Part shown: in pieces, positions 25,298 through 35,600 of the stretch | Numbering within the stretch: the first letter of the stretch is position 1 | How the letters are laid out: every line of letters begins with the position of its first letter | Source of the DNA: JAJYTL01 sp046705265 | Lineage (GTDB): Bacteria; Pseudomonadota; Alphaproteobacteria; Ferrovibrionales; Ferrovibrionaceae | DNA length: 64,000 nucleotides | Reading direction: 5' to 3' | Assembly: GCA_046705265.1 (NCBI GenBank) | Contig: JBJKQL010000036.1 | Location: 30,038 to 94,037, forward strand | Translations under genes and position numbers: made by a program | The notes under the pieces: generated by a model | What the model saw: the letters and a program-made list of their open reading frames with translations, nothing else | Databases searched by the model: none | Told to the model about the DNA's origin: nothing

Positions 25298-27070
25298 CTA
25301 TACCAAGGTCAGGCCTTCGTCGCTCACTTCGGGCAGAGGTGTTGTTTCGCCATCGGCGCCAAGGATCATCTCGTTATGCGCCGCCCCCGACGGCACCATG
25401 GGGAAGCAATTTTCGGCCGGATCCACGGCGATATCGCAGACCACGGCGCCGGGATGGTTCAGCATCGTCTCGATCACGCTGTCGAGTTCCGCTGGCTTGT
25501 CTGCGCGCAGGCCCATTGCGCCGAACGCCTCTGCGAGCTTCACGAAATCTGGCAGAGACTCCATGTAGCTCTCCGCATAGCGACCGCCGTGGAGCATCTC
25601 TTGCCATTGGCGCACCATCCCCATGTAGCGATTGTTCAAGATGAAGGCCTTTACCGGAAGCCGGTACTGGGCAATGGTGGAAAGCTCCTGAATATTCATC
25701 AGAATCGAAGCTTCGCCCGCGATATCGATGACGAGCGCCTCCGGATGCGCAACCTGAACGCCGAGTGCCGCTGGCAGACCATATCCCATGGTGCCGAGTC
25801 CTCCTGACGTCATCCAATGGTTCGGCTTATCGAACTTGAAGAACTGGGCGGCCCACATCTGGTGCTGTCCAACTTCGGTAGTGATGTAGACGTCATCACG
25901 GCTGCGGGTTGCGGCATAGAGCCGTTCGAGGGCGTACTGCGGTTTGATGATCTTGTCGTCCTTGCGATATTTCAGGCAATCGCGGCTTCGCCAGCGATCG
26001 ATCTGCGCCCACCAGTGGTCGAGGGCGTCGCGGTTGCTCCCGGTCTTCCCCTTTTGCCACTGGGCAAGCATTTCTTCGAGCACATGGCCGGCGTCGCCAA
26101 CGATGGGAATATCGACCGCTACGCTCTTATTGATCGAGGAAGGGTCGATATCGACATGGATCTTCTTCGACCCCGGAGAGAATGCATTGAGGCGGCCGGT
26201 GATGCGGTCATCAAAACGGGCGCCGATCGCGATCATCACGTCACAGTCGTGCATCGCCATATTGGCCTCGTAGGTGCCGTGCATGCCAAGCATGCCGAGC
26301 GCGTGCCGGTCGGTGCCGGGAAAGCCCCCGAGGCCAAGGAGGGTAGTGGTGATCGGAAAACCGGTTGCATGCACGAGCCGGAGTAGCAGTTTTGCGGCGT
26401 TGGACCCGGAATTGATAATACCGCCGCCCGTATAGAAGACCGGCCGCTTCGCCGTGCGCATCAATTCGACGGCGGCACGGATGCGTTCCTTGTCGCCTGC
26501 GACCTGAGGTCGGTAACTGCGTCGTTGCACCGCGCTGGGTGGCACGTAGGGGCCGGGCGCTAGGGTAATGTCCTTCGGCAGGTCAACCAGCACGGGACCG
26601 GGGCGTCCGGTCGTCGCAACATGGAACGCCTCATGCATCACCCGCGCCAAGTCGTTCACGTCTTTGACCAGGTAGTTGTGTTTGGTGCAAGGACGTGTGA
26701 TGCCGACGGTATCGGCCTCCTGAAACGCGTCGTTGCCGATCATATGGGTCGCTACCTGACCGGTTAGGCAGACCAGGGGGATCGAATCCATCAAGGCGTC
26801 GGTCAGGCCGGTTACCGCGTTGGTCGCGCCCGGGCCGGAGGTGACAAGGACGACCCCTGGCTTGCCGGTGGACCGGGCATAGCCTTCGGCCGCATGAACC
26901 GCCCCTTGCTCATGACGAACCAAAATATGGCGCAATCGGTTCTGCTTGAAGATGGCGTCGTAGATTGGCAATACGGCGCCGCCCGGATAACCGAAAACCA
27001 CCTCTACGCCTTGATCGACCAGGGCCTGCAGGATGATTTCCGCACCGGTCATAGTCTCGCGCTGCACCAT
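25298..27070 (-). CDS. ilvB: Acetolactate synthase large (catalytic) subunit
   Basis: ThDP- and FAD-dependent enzyme forming acetolactate or acetohydroxybutyrate from pyruvate (and 2-ketobutyrate). The 590-residue protein has the N-terminal VVFGYPGGAVLPIYD, the catalytic Glu in RHEQGAVHAAEGYAR, and the ThDP/Mg region DIAGEASILMNIQELS. In that last motif Glu replaces the usual Asp of GDxS, which I believe is normal for alphaproteobacterial AHAS. The start is ATG 27070 behind GGAAGGA. It is paired with ilvN downstream. Confidence 0.96.
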   Translation of the reverse strand: MVQRETMTGAEIILQALVDQGVEVVFGYPGGAVLPIYDAIFKQNRLRHILVRHEQGAVHAAEGYARSTGKPGVVLVTSGPGATNAVTGLTDALMDSIPLVCLTGQVATHMIGNDAFQEADTVGITRPCTKHNYLVKDVNDLARVMHEAFHVATTGRPGPVLVDLPKDITLAPGPYVPPSAVQRRSYRPQVAGDKERIRAAVELMRTAKRPVFYTGGGIINSGSNAAKLLLRLVHATGFPITTTLLGLGGFPGTDRHALGMLGMHGTYEANMAMHDCDVMIAIGARFDDRITGRLNAFSPGSKKIHVDIDPSSINKSVAVDIPIVGDAGHVLEEMLAQWQKGKTGSNRDALDHWWAQIDRWRSRDCLKYRKDDKIIKPQYALERLYAATRSRDDVYITTEVGQHQMWAAQFFKFDKPNHWMTSGGLGTMGYGLPAALGVQVAHPEALVIDIAGEASILMNIQELSTIAQYRLPVKAFILNNRYMGMVRQWQEMLHGGRYAESYMESLPDFVKLAEAFGAMGLRADKPAELDSVIETMLNHPGAVVCDIAVDPAENCFPMVPSGAAHNEMILGADGETTPLPEVSDEGLTLV

Positions 27071-27188
27071 AATCTTGCGTCCTTCCGAAAAACCGTACGC
27101 TCGGACTCTCGGGATACCGGGGCCTGTTTTCTCGACCAAGAGCCGCTGGATTTCCGCCAAAAAAGCCGGAAGACGGGAACCTAGACGC

Positions 27189-28151
27189 TCATAAACGGGC
27201 GGTCAACAAAAACTGGCGAATAAACGAAAAGATTTCGGGATCGAAACTTTCCGAAAATTGCGCGCTCTTGGAGGTGCTCAAGTTCAGCCGATGACGAAAC
27301 CAAGTCATTTGCCGCTTGGCGTAACGCCGCGTCGCCTGCTGACCGTCGGCGATCGCCTCGGCGAGCGTTATCTCACGGCGGAGATGGCGATTGAGCGGCG
27401 CCACGCCAAGCGCCTTCATAGCAGGAAGACCCGGGTCGAGGCCGAGGGTAACGAGCGCCGCCACCTCGTCTAGCGCGCCGTCCTGCACCATGGCGTTGAA
27501 ACGGGCATTGCAGCGGGCATAGATCTCGCTCCGTGGCGGGTTGAGGTGGATGGTCGCGAGCGGCGCCTCAAAGGTCCCGGACGGCGACATGGCCTGCCAA
27601 GCGGCGAGCGAACGGCCGGTTGCCGCCATCACGCTGAAGGCGCGGACGAGGCGTTGACGATCGGACGGGAGAAGCTTAGCTGCCATCTCGGGATCGCGGT
27701 CGGCAAGCGCGCGATGGAAGGCTTTGGGGCCGAGTTCGGCGTGGAGCGCTGTCGCCTCAGACACAACTGACGGCGGGACCACAGGCACCGGCGCAAGGCC
27801 GCGATAGAGCGCGTGCAGATAAAGTCCGGTGCCGCCGACCAGGATCGGCAGGTGGCCGCCTGCCCAGGCGGCTTCGACTTCGGCGAGCGCAAGCCGACGC
27901 CAAGTGGCGACGGAGCCAGCTTCGGCTGCTGGCAGAATGCCATAGAGACGATGCGGGGAGCGGGCCTCTGCCGCGGCGCCGGGACGCGCGGTGAGAATCC
28001 TAAGCTCGCGGTAAAGTTGCATGCTGTCGGCGTTGATGATGATACCGTCGAAGCGCTCGGCAAGACGGAGCGCAAGCTCTGATTTGCCGCTTGCCGTCGG
28101 ACCCGCGACGACGACCGCGGCCTGCCCTTTACGCTTGCTCGGGTTGTCCAC
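27189..28151 (-). CDS. miaA: tRNA dimethylallyltransferase
   Basis: Transfers an isoprenyl group to A37 of tRNAs reading UNN codons. The P-loop GPTASGKSELAL is at residues 17-28, followed by the DSMQLYRELRI segment and the C-terminal KRQMTWFRH motif typical of MiaA. The start is placed at GTG 28151, giving 320 residues; the frame is open to 28445 but that part overlaps serB antisense and is unconserved. It is divergent from serB with a 56-bp gap and 118 bp upstream of ilvB. Confidence 0.93.
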   Translation of the reverse strand: MDNPSKRKGQAAVVVAGPTASGKSELALRLAERFDGIIINADSMQLYRELRILTARPGAAAEARSPHRLYGILPAAEAGSVATWRRLALAEVEAAWAGGHLPILVGGTGLYLHALYRGLAPVPVVPPSVVSEATALHAELGPKAFHRALADRDPEMAAKLLPSDRQRLVRAFSVMAATGRSLAAWQAMSPSGTFEAPLATIHLNPPRSEIYARCNARFNAMVQDGALDEVAALVTLGLDPGLPAMKALGVAPLNRHLRREITLAEAIADGQQATRRYAKRQMTWFRHRLNLSTSKSAQFSESFDPEIFSFIRQFLLTARL

Positions 28152-28207
28152 GCTCCGGCCTCGGATTAGAAAGGGGTGCCTGTCCGTGATCAACAATTTC
28201 GGATCCC

Positions 28208-29107
<900 letters not shown>

Positions 29108-29192
29108 GCGCCGCGCCCGGCAGGCGTGCAACCCGCCGAACCGAGGCCGGCGCGACCGTTTCAGCAGGGCTCTGGCGCTCGATGATCGACGA

Positions 29193-30701
29193 TCAACCTC
29201 CGGCCTTGAGCGGCAGGGCAACAAAAATACGGTCGGTCCCTCGTTCGACCATGAAGAGCACTGCGCCGCGTTTTGCCTTCCGCGCTACCGAGATTTCAGC
29301 CACCACCTCGGCCGGAGTGGTGACGCGGCTCTGCCCGGTCTGAAGGATGACATCGCCTGGCTGGATGTTCTGCGAAGCGGCGATGCCATTCGGCTTGACC
29401 GCCGTGATCACAACGCCTGAGACCTTTTCGCCGAGCTTATATTTCTCACGCAAGGCGGGGGTTATCGTGTTCAAGGTCATGCCGAGCGTTTGCACCCCGG
29501 GTGGCTGAAGGGGTTTGTGTTCGGGCTGTTTTTTCGCCTTCTCGCTCATCGCGTGCTGGGCTGGCTCCTTCAATTCGGCGATGGTTACCATGAGCGTCTT
29601 GTGCTTGCCTGCGCGCCAAACATCTACGGCCACCCTCTTGCCGACCGGCGTTCCGGCGACAAAGCGCGGCAGTTCATCCATTTCGCTCACTGGTTTGCCG
29701 TTGAAGCGAAGAATCACGTCACCGGGCTTGAAATCGGCATGCGACGCGGGACTGTTCGGAATAACGGCGGCGACGAGAGCGCCCTCTGGCCGGCTCAGGC
29801 CGAGGCTCTCCGCGATATCCTCGGTGACCGTCTGAATGCGGACGCCAAGCCAGCCACGCTCGACGTGACCATGGGCGAGAAGCTGCGCGACCACGGGTTC
29901 AGCCAAGCTCGAGGGAATCGCGAAGCCGATGCCTAGCGAGCCGCCACCTTCGGAGAAGATTGCCGTATTGATGCCGATCACCTGCCCCGCCATATTGAGC
30001 AGCGGCCCACCCGAATTGCCGCGGTTGATCGGCGCGTCGGTTTGAATGAAGTCGTCGTAGGGCCCAGAGTGCAGATCGCGCCCCCTGGCCGAAATTATCC
30101 CTGCCGTGACCGTGCCGCCGAGGCCGAAGGGATTGCCGATGGCGAGCACCCAGTCACCGACGCGCGAGGTATCCGAATTACCCCATTGAAGCGCCGGCAG
30201 CGGATGCGGGGGTTTGACCCGCAAGACCGCGATATCGGTCTTGGTATCGACGGCAATGATTTTGGCCGGCAAGACCGTGTGATCGTGCAAAATGACGCGA
30301 ATCCGATCCGCGTCCTTCACCACGTGGTCGTTAGTCACGATGATGCCCGAGGCGCTGATGATGAAGCCCGAGCCAAGCGAAATCACGGGCGGCGTCGGCT
30401 GGCTCTGCTGGCGCTTGAGAAAATCCTTGAAGAATTGGCGGAACGGCGAATCCGGAGGCAGCTCCGGCAATTGCTGTTGAAGCTGTGAGAGTTCGCCGTG
30501 CTTTTCGACGGCAGAGACATTCACCACGGCGGGCGAAACCTTTTGTACAAGGTCGGCAAAGCTCGCCGGAATATCCTTGGCCTGACTTGTGCCTGGCACG
30601 CAGACTGCCGCGACCAAGGCGAAAAGGGCCAGGAGGCCGGACCGACGGCAGCCGGCAAAGCGCCGAAATGGTTGGAACGCCACGAGGCGAAGGTTAGTCA
30701 T
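29193..30701 (-). CDS. Periplasmic serine endoprotease DegP/DegQ-like
   Basis: A 502-residue HtrA-family protease-chaperone. A Sec signal peptide (hydrophobic core about residues 21-36, likely cleavage after SQA near 41) is followed by a trypsin-like domain with His126 (TNDHVV), Asp156 (KTDIAVL) and Ser230 (RGNSGGPLL), then two PDZ domains (GWLGVRIQTV and LGMTLNTITPALR). It degrades or refolds misfolded envelope proteins. It lies about 190 bp downstream of hflC on the same strand, the common alphaproteobacterial order hflK-hflC-degP. Confidence 0.94.
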   Translation of the reverse strand: MTNLRLVAFQPFRRFAGCRRSGLLALFALVAAVCVPGTSQAKDIPASFADLVQKVSPAVVNVSAVEKHGELSQLQQQLPELPPDSPFRQFFKDFLKRQQSQPTPPVISLGSGFIISASGIIVTNDHVVKDADRIRVILHDHTVLPAKIIAVDTKTDIAVLRVKPPHPLPALQWGNSDTSRVGDWVLAIGNPFGLGGTVTAGIISARGRDLHSGPYDDFIQTDAPINRGNSGGPLLNMAGQVIGINTAIFSEGGGSLGIGFAIPSSLAEPVVAQLLAHGHVERGWLGVRIQTVTEDIAESLGLSRPEGALVAAVIPNSPASHADFKPGDVILRFNGKPVSEMDELPRFVAGTPVGKRVAVDVWRAGKHKTLMVTIAELKEPAQHAMSEKAKKQPEHKPLQPPGVQTLGMTLNTITPALREKYKLGEKVSGVVITAVKPNGIAASQNIQPGDVILQTGQSRVTTPAEVVAEISVARKAKRGAVLFMVERGTDRIFVALPLKAGG

Positions 30702-30893
30702 TTTAGTTCTCCAAACCGATCTGATCTCGCAGGGCTGCCGTCGAATGCCGCCCGCCCTGAGCTTGCCGCGACGGGTGGTTCACCTTTTACTCAGTTCTCA
30801 TTGTACCTTGTCGGGCCGGCTTCGGCGCGCTCGACCTGATCTCACGCAGCAGGGGGCGCCGGCCACGCGGCCCCGGCTTTGCGAGCGCTGTCC

Positions 30894-31805
30894 CTACCGT
30901 GTTTTTTGGCTTTTCCCCGTCGTAGTGTCCGGGCTGCTCTGTGGTACGCCGTTCAAATAGCGGAAAAATTCGGAATTCGGTGAAAGGACCAATGTCGTAT
31001 GGTCACCCGTTAGCGCGTGCCGATACGCCTGCAAGGAACGATAGAAGATATAAAACGACGGGTCCTGATCGGCTGCCGCCGCGAGTATCTTCGCCCGGTC
31101 CGCATCGCCCTCGCCGCGCAGAATCTGCGCCGTCTTTTGCGCCTCGGCGAGGATCACCGTGCGCTGGCGGTCGGCATCGGCCCGGATTTGGGTCGCGATC
31201 GCCGCGCCTTGGGCGCGGTACAGTTTTGCCTGGCGTTCACGCGCCGTCTGCATGCGGCGATAAATAGCCTCGCTGTTGGCTTCGGGCAGGTCCGTGCGCT
31301 TGATGCGCACGTCGATGATCTTAATTCCGAAGCTGCTTGCATCCTTGCCAAGGATATTCTGAATGCGCGTCATCAGTTGTTCGCGCTCAGGGATAAGCAA
31401 CGCCTGTAACGGGACCTGGCCGATGACTTGACGGAGGCTGGCGTTAAGCGAGTTAGCAAGCCGCTCCTGCGCCACTTCATCGGAGCCGACACTTTGATAG
31501 AACTTGAGCGGGTTGACGATACGGTAGCGGGCAAAGGCATCGACGAGGAGCCGCTTCTGGTCCGACGTGATGACCTCTTCCGTGGTGCCTTCGAGGCCGA
31601 GAACACGCTTATCGATGTAAGTAACGTCCTGGACGAAAGGCAGCTTGAACTTCAGGCCTGGTTTTTCCAGAACCTTGATCGGCGCCCCGAACTGTAGAAC
31701 CAGCGCTTGTTCGGTCTGTGGCACGGTGTAGACGGAGTTGAAGGCGACGATCAGGAGGATGACCACCGCCACGGCGATGTAAAGCGGGAGCGGAGAGCGT
31801 CTCAT
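30894..31805 (-). CDS. hflC: FtsH protease modulator HflC
   Basis: An SPFH/prohibitin-family membrane protein of 303 residues that with HflK encloses the FtsH protease. The N-terminal membrane segment (about residues 8-24) precedes the SPFH domain with TEQALVLQFG and GLKFKLPFVQDV. An Ala/Arg-rich coiled coil (ADADRQRTVILAEAQKTAQ) follows. The start overlaps the hflK stop by ATGA, so the two subunits are coupled. Confidence 0.94.
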   Translation of the reverse strand: MRRSPLPLYIAVAVVILLIVAFNSVYTVPQTEQALVLQFGAPIKVLEKPGLKFKLPFVQDVTYIDKRVLGLEGTTEEVITSDQKRLLVDAFARYRIVNPLKFYQSVGSDEVAQERLANSLNASLRQVIGQVPLQALLIPEREQLMTRIQNILGKDASSFGIKIIDVRIKRTDLPEANSEAIYRRMQTARERQAKLYRAQGAAIATQIRADADRQRTVILAEAQKTAQILRGEGDADRAKILAAAADQDPSFYIFYRSLQAYRHALTGDHTTLVLSPNSEFFRYLNGVPQSSPDTTTGKSQKTR

Positions 31806-32905
31806 CGGGGGCCCTTTCCGGCTGCAGACGCCGATGGCTTCCCACCTGAGGGATTGATCTGCGGCAGTGGTAAGTAGGGCACGACCCCGGGGCCGGCCTT
31901 TTGATCGAGGATTACCTTATTGGCGCCACCGAGAACCTGTTCCATGGTTTCTATATAGAGCCGCTTCTCTGTGATGCTCTTCGCTGCACGATACTGAGCG
32001 TCGAGCGCTAGGAAGCGTGCGGCCTCGCCCTGCGCCTCGGCGACAGCCTTTTGCTTATAGGCTTCCGCCTGCTGTATGACGCGATTGGCCTCGCCATGGG
32101 CACGCGGCACGACGTCGTTGCTGTAGGCTTCCGCCTCGTTACGCTCGCGGTCACGGTCGGTCTTTGCGGCCTGCACGTCGCGGAAGGCCGCGATAACCTG
32201 AGACGGCGGATCGGCCTTGAGCAGGTTCACTTGCGTCACTTCGATGCCGGCGTGATAGCTGTCCAATATCTGCTGCATCGCTTGCTGCGTTCGCTGCTCA
32301 ATGACGGAGCGTCCCTGGGTAAGGATCCATTGCAGCGGATTCTCGCCAATCACCTCGCGCATGACGCTCTCGGCGACCGCCTTCACGGTCGCCTTCGGGT
32401 CCTGGACGTTGAACAGGTAATTGCCAGCATCCTTTATGACCCAAAAGACTGTGAAGTTGATGTCCACGATATCCTGATTGCCGGTAAGCATAAGACTCTC
32501 GCGCGGTAGATCACGTGCCGAGCCATCCGCCGCGTAGCGAAAGCCGACGGAGGTTCGGTTGACGCGCGTGACCGCAGGCGTCAACACCGTCTCGATGGGA
32601 TAGGGGAGATGGTAGTTGAGGCCGGGTCGGGTCGTGCTGACCCAGGCACCGAAACGCAGCACCACTCCCTGTTCATCGGGTTGAACGCGATAAAAGCCGG
32701 AGGCGAGCCAGATCAGGACGAGAGCGATTACGCCCAGTATATAGGCGCGCCGGTTGTTCCACCCCGGCGGAAGCATGCGGCGCAGCCGATCCTGCCCGCG
32801 CTGGACCAGGTCTTGGAGGTCCGGAGGCTGGCCACCGCCGCGCGGTCCCTGGCTCCAAGGGCCGCGACCGCCGCCTTGCCAGCCGCTGTTGTTTGACCAC
32901 GGCAT
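31802..32905 (-). CDS. hflK: FtsH protease modulator HflK
   Basis: Partner of HflC in the HflKC complex; 367 residues. It has the HflK hallmark Gly/Pro/Trp-rich cytoplasmic N-terminus (GWQGGGRGPWSQGPRGGG), one membrane segment near residues 53-68, then the SPFH domain (YRVQPDEQGVVLRFG) and a long coiled coil. The C-terminus is Pro/Ala/Gly-rich. It is divergent from mrp with 135 bp between the starts. Confidence 0.94.
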   Translation of the reverse strand: MPWSNNSGWQGGGRGPWSQGPRGGGQPPDLQDLVQRGQDRLRRMLPPGWNNRRAYILGVIALVLIWLASGFYRVQPDEQGVVLRFGAWVSTTRPGLNYHLPYPIETVLTPAVTRVNRTSVGFRYAADGSARDLPRESLMLTGNQDIVDINFTVFWVIKDAGNYLFNVQDPKATVKAVAESVMREVIGENPLQWILTQGRSVIEQRTQQAMQQILDSYHAGIEVTQVNLLKADPPSQVIAAFRDVQAAKTDRDRERNEAEAYSNDVVPRAHGEANRVIQQAEAYKQKAVAEAQGEAARFLALDAQYRAAKSITEKRLYIETMEQVLGGANKVILDQKAGPGVVPYLPLPQINPSGGKPSASAAGKGPR

Positions 32906-33040
32906 GCTTGAAGGTACCTCGGATTCTCTTGCTGTTCAGTAATTTGCTTGGCGTCGCCCCGCGCGTTATATCTCATTCGGCAGCGGCATACAAATCCACA
33001 CGCCGGGCGAAGAATTGGCGCTTTTCACAGGGTACGAAAT

Positions 33041-34210
33041 ATGTCGGGGATAAACGAGGCCGAAGTATGGCAAGCCTTGCGCGCAGTGGTTGATCCTGAT
33101 CGCGGTGGCAATGTCGTCGATCTTGGCATGGTTTCGAGCCTCGCCGTGCGCGATGGCCGGGTCTCGTTCGCGATCGAGGTGGCGCCGGGTGAGGGCGACC
33201 GCAAGGAGGCACTGCGCCAAGCTTGCGAGGCCGCGGTCCGGGCCGTGCCCGAGGTCGGCGCCGTCAATGCGGTGCTAACCGCGGAGCGAAGCGCTGCCGC
33301 AGCGAGGCCCCCTGCGCGGCGGCCGAACCAAGGCTCTCGGGCGCATGGACCGCAGGGTTCGGGATCGCAAGCCACAGGCGTTCAACTTGGCCAGAAGCCG
33401 GAAATCCCAGGCGTTCGTGCAATCATCGCCGTTGCCTCAGGGAAGGGAGGGGTCGGTAAGTCCACGACGGCGGTCAATCTCGCGCTGGGCCTCGCGGCCC
33501 TCGGCCATAAGGTGGGACTGTTGGACGCGGATATCTACGGACCCTCGGTACCGCGGCTTCTTGGCCTCGCCGGGCAGAAACCCCAAATCGTCGATGGCAA
33601 GCGCATCGCGCCGCTTGGGAAATGGGGCATCGTCGCCATGTCGATTGGCTTCATGGTCGCCGAGGACACGCCGACCATCTGGCGCGGGCCGATGGTGATG
33701 GGGGCGCTGGAGCAGTTATTACGCGAGGTGGCTTGGGGAGAGCTGGACTTTCTCATTGTCGATATGCCGCCCGGCACCGGTGATGCCCAACTCACCATGG
33801 CGCAGCGCGTGCCGCTGGCCGGAGCAATTATCGTATCGACGCCTCAGGATATTGCGCTCATCGACGCTCGTAAGGGGCTTCATATGTTTCGTCGCGTCGG
33901 TGTTCCGGTGTTCGGTATCGTTGAGAACATGAGCTATTTCATTTGTCCCCATTGCGGCGAACGGTCGGACATTTTCAGCCACGGCGGTGCGCGGTCAACG
34001 GCGGCGGAACTCGGCTGTGATTTCCTTGGTGAAATCCCGCTGCACATCGATATCCGCGAGAGTTCCGACGGCGGCGCACCGATTGTTGCGAGTAAGCCGG
34101 ATAGTGTTGAGGCGGGCATCTATCGGGAACTGGCTAGCCGGGTGGCGGCGAAAGCGGCAGCGGCTGTTAACCAAGCAGCCCAGCGCACACCACGGATCGT
34201 TGTACAGTAG
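33041..34210 (+). CDS. apbC: Mrp/ApbC Fe-S cluster carrier P-loop ATPase
   Basis: A 389-residue member of the Mrp/NBP35 family that binds and transfers Fe-S clusters. An N-terminal MIP18-like (DUF59) domain occupies residues 1-80. A Pro/Gln/Gly linker follows, then the deviant Walker A GKGGVGKST (about residues 134-142) and the cluster-binding CPHC pair in FICPHCGERSD. The ATG at 33041 starts the DUF59 domain; the upstream open frame is not conserved. Functionally it complements the isc operon earlier in the window. Confidence 0.94.
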   Translation: MSGINEAEVWQALRAVVDPDRGGNVVDLGMVSSLAVRDGRVSFAIEVAPGEGDRKEALRQACEAAVRAVPEVGAVNAVLTAERSAAAARPPARRPNQGSRAHGPQGSGSQATGVQLGQKPEIPGVRAIIAVASGKGGVGKSTTAVNLALGLAALGHKVGLLDADIYGPSVPRLLGLAGQKPQIVDGKRIAPLGKWGIVAMSIGFMVAEDTPTIWRGPMVMGALEQLLREVAWGELDFLIVDMPPGTGDAQLTMAQRVPLAGAIIVSTPQDIALIDARKGLHMFRRVGVPVFGIVENMSYFICPHCGERSDIFSHGGARSTAAELGCDFLGEIPLHIDIRESSDGGAPIVASKPDSVEAGIYRELASRVAAKAAAAVNQAAQRTPRIVVQ

Positions 34211-34251
34211 TCGTTGAATTACAAGAAGATGTCGTTGGATTACAAGAAGAT
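34210..34251. repeat. 21-bp tandem duplication after apbC
   Basis: Two adjacent 21-bp units, 34210-34230 and 34231-34251, differ at one base (GTCGTTGAATTACAAGAAGAT against the same with GGATT). The first begins on the last base of the apbC stop codon. It sits in the apbC-P450 gap and appears to be a recent tandem duplication. Confidence 0.85.
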
Positions 34252-34327
34252 ATTTAGCGACGGTTGCGATTCGGTCTGCTATTCTTAACCATGTTTGCGG
34301 ATGGTGGGGTGCGTTAGGGGGATTGTT

Positions 34328-35560
34328 ATGGTGGCGATTCAGTCGAGCCGGCCGCCGAGGGCCGAGCTCCTTTTCAATCCAATGTCGCCGAGTTTTATCC
34401 GCAATCCCTATCCCGCTTATCACCGTTTGCGGAACGAAGATCCGATCCATCGTTCGCCGCTCGACTGTTGGGTAATGACCCGGTATCGGGATGTCGAATT
34501 GGTTCTCCGCGACAGGCGCTTTGGCAAGAACTTCATCGGCCGGGTCGCCCGGCGGCTCGGCGAAAAGGCGCTCGGCGAGCCGGTCTATCAGATGATGAGC
34601 CGGCAGATGCTGGTGCTCGATCCGCCCGACCACACCCGGCTGCGCGGTCTCGTGGTTAAAGCCTTCACGGCCCGCCGCATCGAGGCGATGCGTTTTCGAA
34701 TTCAGGAAATCGTCGACCAGCTGATCGATGCGGTCCTGGCGGGGGGGTGCATGGACGTCATTCGCGACTTCGCCTTTCCGCTTCCCGTCACGGTGATTTG
34801 CGACATGCTTGGAATTCCGCCGGACGAACGTGAGCAGTTCATTAACCAATCCCATATTTCAGGCCGACTTCTCGATCCCATTCCGCTGACTCGCCAGGAA
34901 CTCGACTTCTGCAACAACCAGACCCTTTTTCTCAGCGATTACTTTCATCGCCTGTTCGATCTGCGCCGGCGGCAGCCGGGAGACGACCTGACCACGATGT
35001 TGGTGCAGGCCGAAGAGGCGGGACAGACGCTGAGTGAAGAGGAGCTGATCTCCAATATCATCCTGCTGTTCGGTGCCGGTCATGAGACGACGGTCAATCT
35101 CATTGGCAACGGCTTGCTGGCATTGCATCGCAACCGCACCGAACTTGAGCGGTTGAAGCGTCATCCGGAGATGATGCCGGACGCGATCGAGGAACTCCTG
35201 CGTTACGATTCCTCGGTGCAGATGACTGGCCGCATGGTGCAGGTCGATACCGAATTCGACGGCGCACAATTGCGCGCTGGCGATTCAGTGATCGTCCTGA
35301 TTGGTGCTGCCAACCGTGACCCTGCCGTCTATCTCGATCCTGATCGCCTCGACCTCAGCCGTAGCGGCGAACGCGCGATTTCTTTTGGCGGCGGCATTCA
35401 TCACTGCCTTGGGGCGCAGCTCGCGCGCATTGAAGGCGAGATTGCGCTCGAGACGCTTCTCCGCCGGCTACCAGCGCTTCAGCTCGATGATGTCGAGCGG
35501 CCCGAATGGCGGCCGACCTTCGCGCTCCGCGGCTTGAAGACGCTGCCAGCTCACTGGTAG
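34328..35560 (+). CDS. Cytochrome P450
   Basis: A soluble bacterial class I P450 of 410 residues. Diagnostic features are the I-helix oxygen-activation motif FGAGHETT (248-255), the K-helix ExxR (Glu289 to Arg292) and the heme loop FGGGIHHCLGAQLAR with axial Cys360. No ferredoxin or ferredoxin reductase gene adjoins it, so redox partners must come from elsewhere (the isc ferredoxin is one possibility, inferred only). The substrate is unknown; the sequence resembles the CYP107-like bacterial hydroxylases in general layout. It converges with ppdK. Confidence 0.93.
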   Translation: MVAIQSSRPPRAELLFNPMSPSFIRNPYPAYHRLRNEDPIHRSPLDCWVMTRYRDVELVLRDRRFGKNFIGRVARRLGEKALGEPVYQMMSRQMLVLDPPDHTRLRGLVVKAFTARRIEAMRFRIQEIVDQLIDAVLAGGCMDVIRDFAFPLPVTVICDMLGIPPDEREQFINQSHISGRLLDPIPLTRQELDFCNNQTLFLSDYFHRLFDLRRRQPGDDLTTMLVQAEEAGQTLSEEELISNIILLFGAGHETTVNLIGNGLLALHRNRTELERLKRHPEMMPDAIEELLRYDSSVQMTGRMVQVDTEFDGAQLRAGDSVIVLIGAANRDPAVYLDPDRLDLSRSGERAISFGGGIHHCLGAQLARIEGEIALETLLRRLPALQLDDVERPEWRPTFALRGLKTLPAHW

Positions 35561-35600
35561 CGGCGCCAGTTAAGCGTAGCGCCGGCGAAGTCGACAGGTG

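Noticed and set aside
25738..25770. Glu in place of Asp in the ThDP motif of IlvB (GEAS for GDAS)
   Set aside because: I believe this variant is usual in alphaproteobacterial acetolactate synthases, so it is not evidence of inactivation.
25816..26386. Plus-strand frame within ilvB
   Set aside because: Antisense shadow of the conserved acetolactate synthase gene.
21354..27070. CRISPR-like or other regularly spaced repeats
   Set aside because: I looked for repeated units across this and all other gaps and found only the single 21-bp tandem pair at 34210-34251.
35561..35584. CGGCGC/GCGCCG hairpin between the convergent P450 and ppdK genes
   Set aside because: It could be a bidirectional terminator, but neither side has a T-run, so I do not list it.
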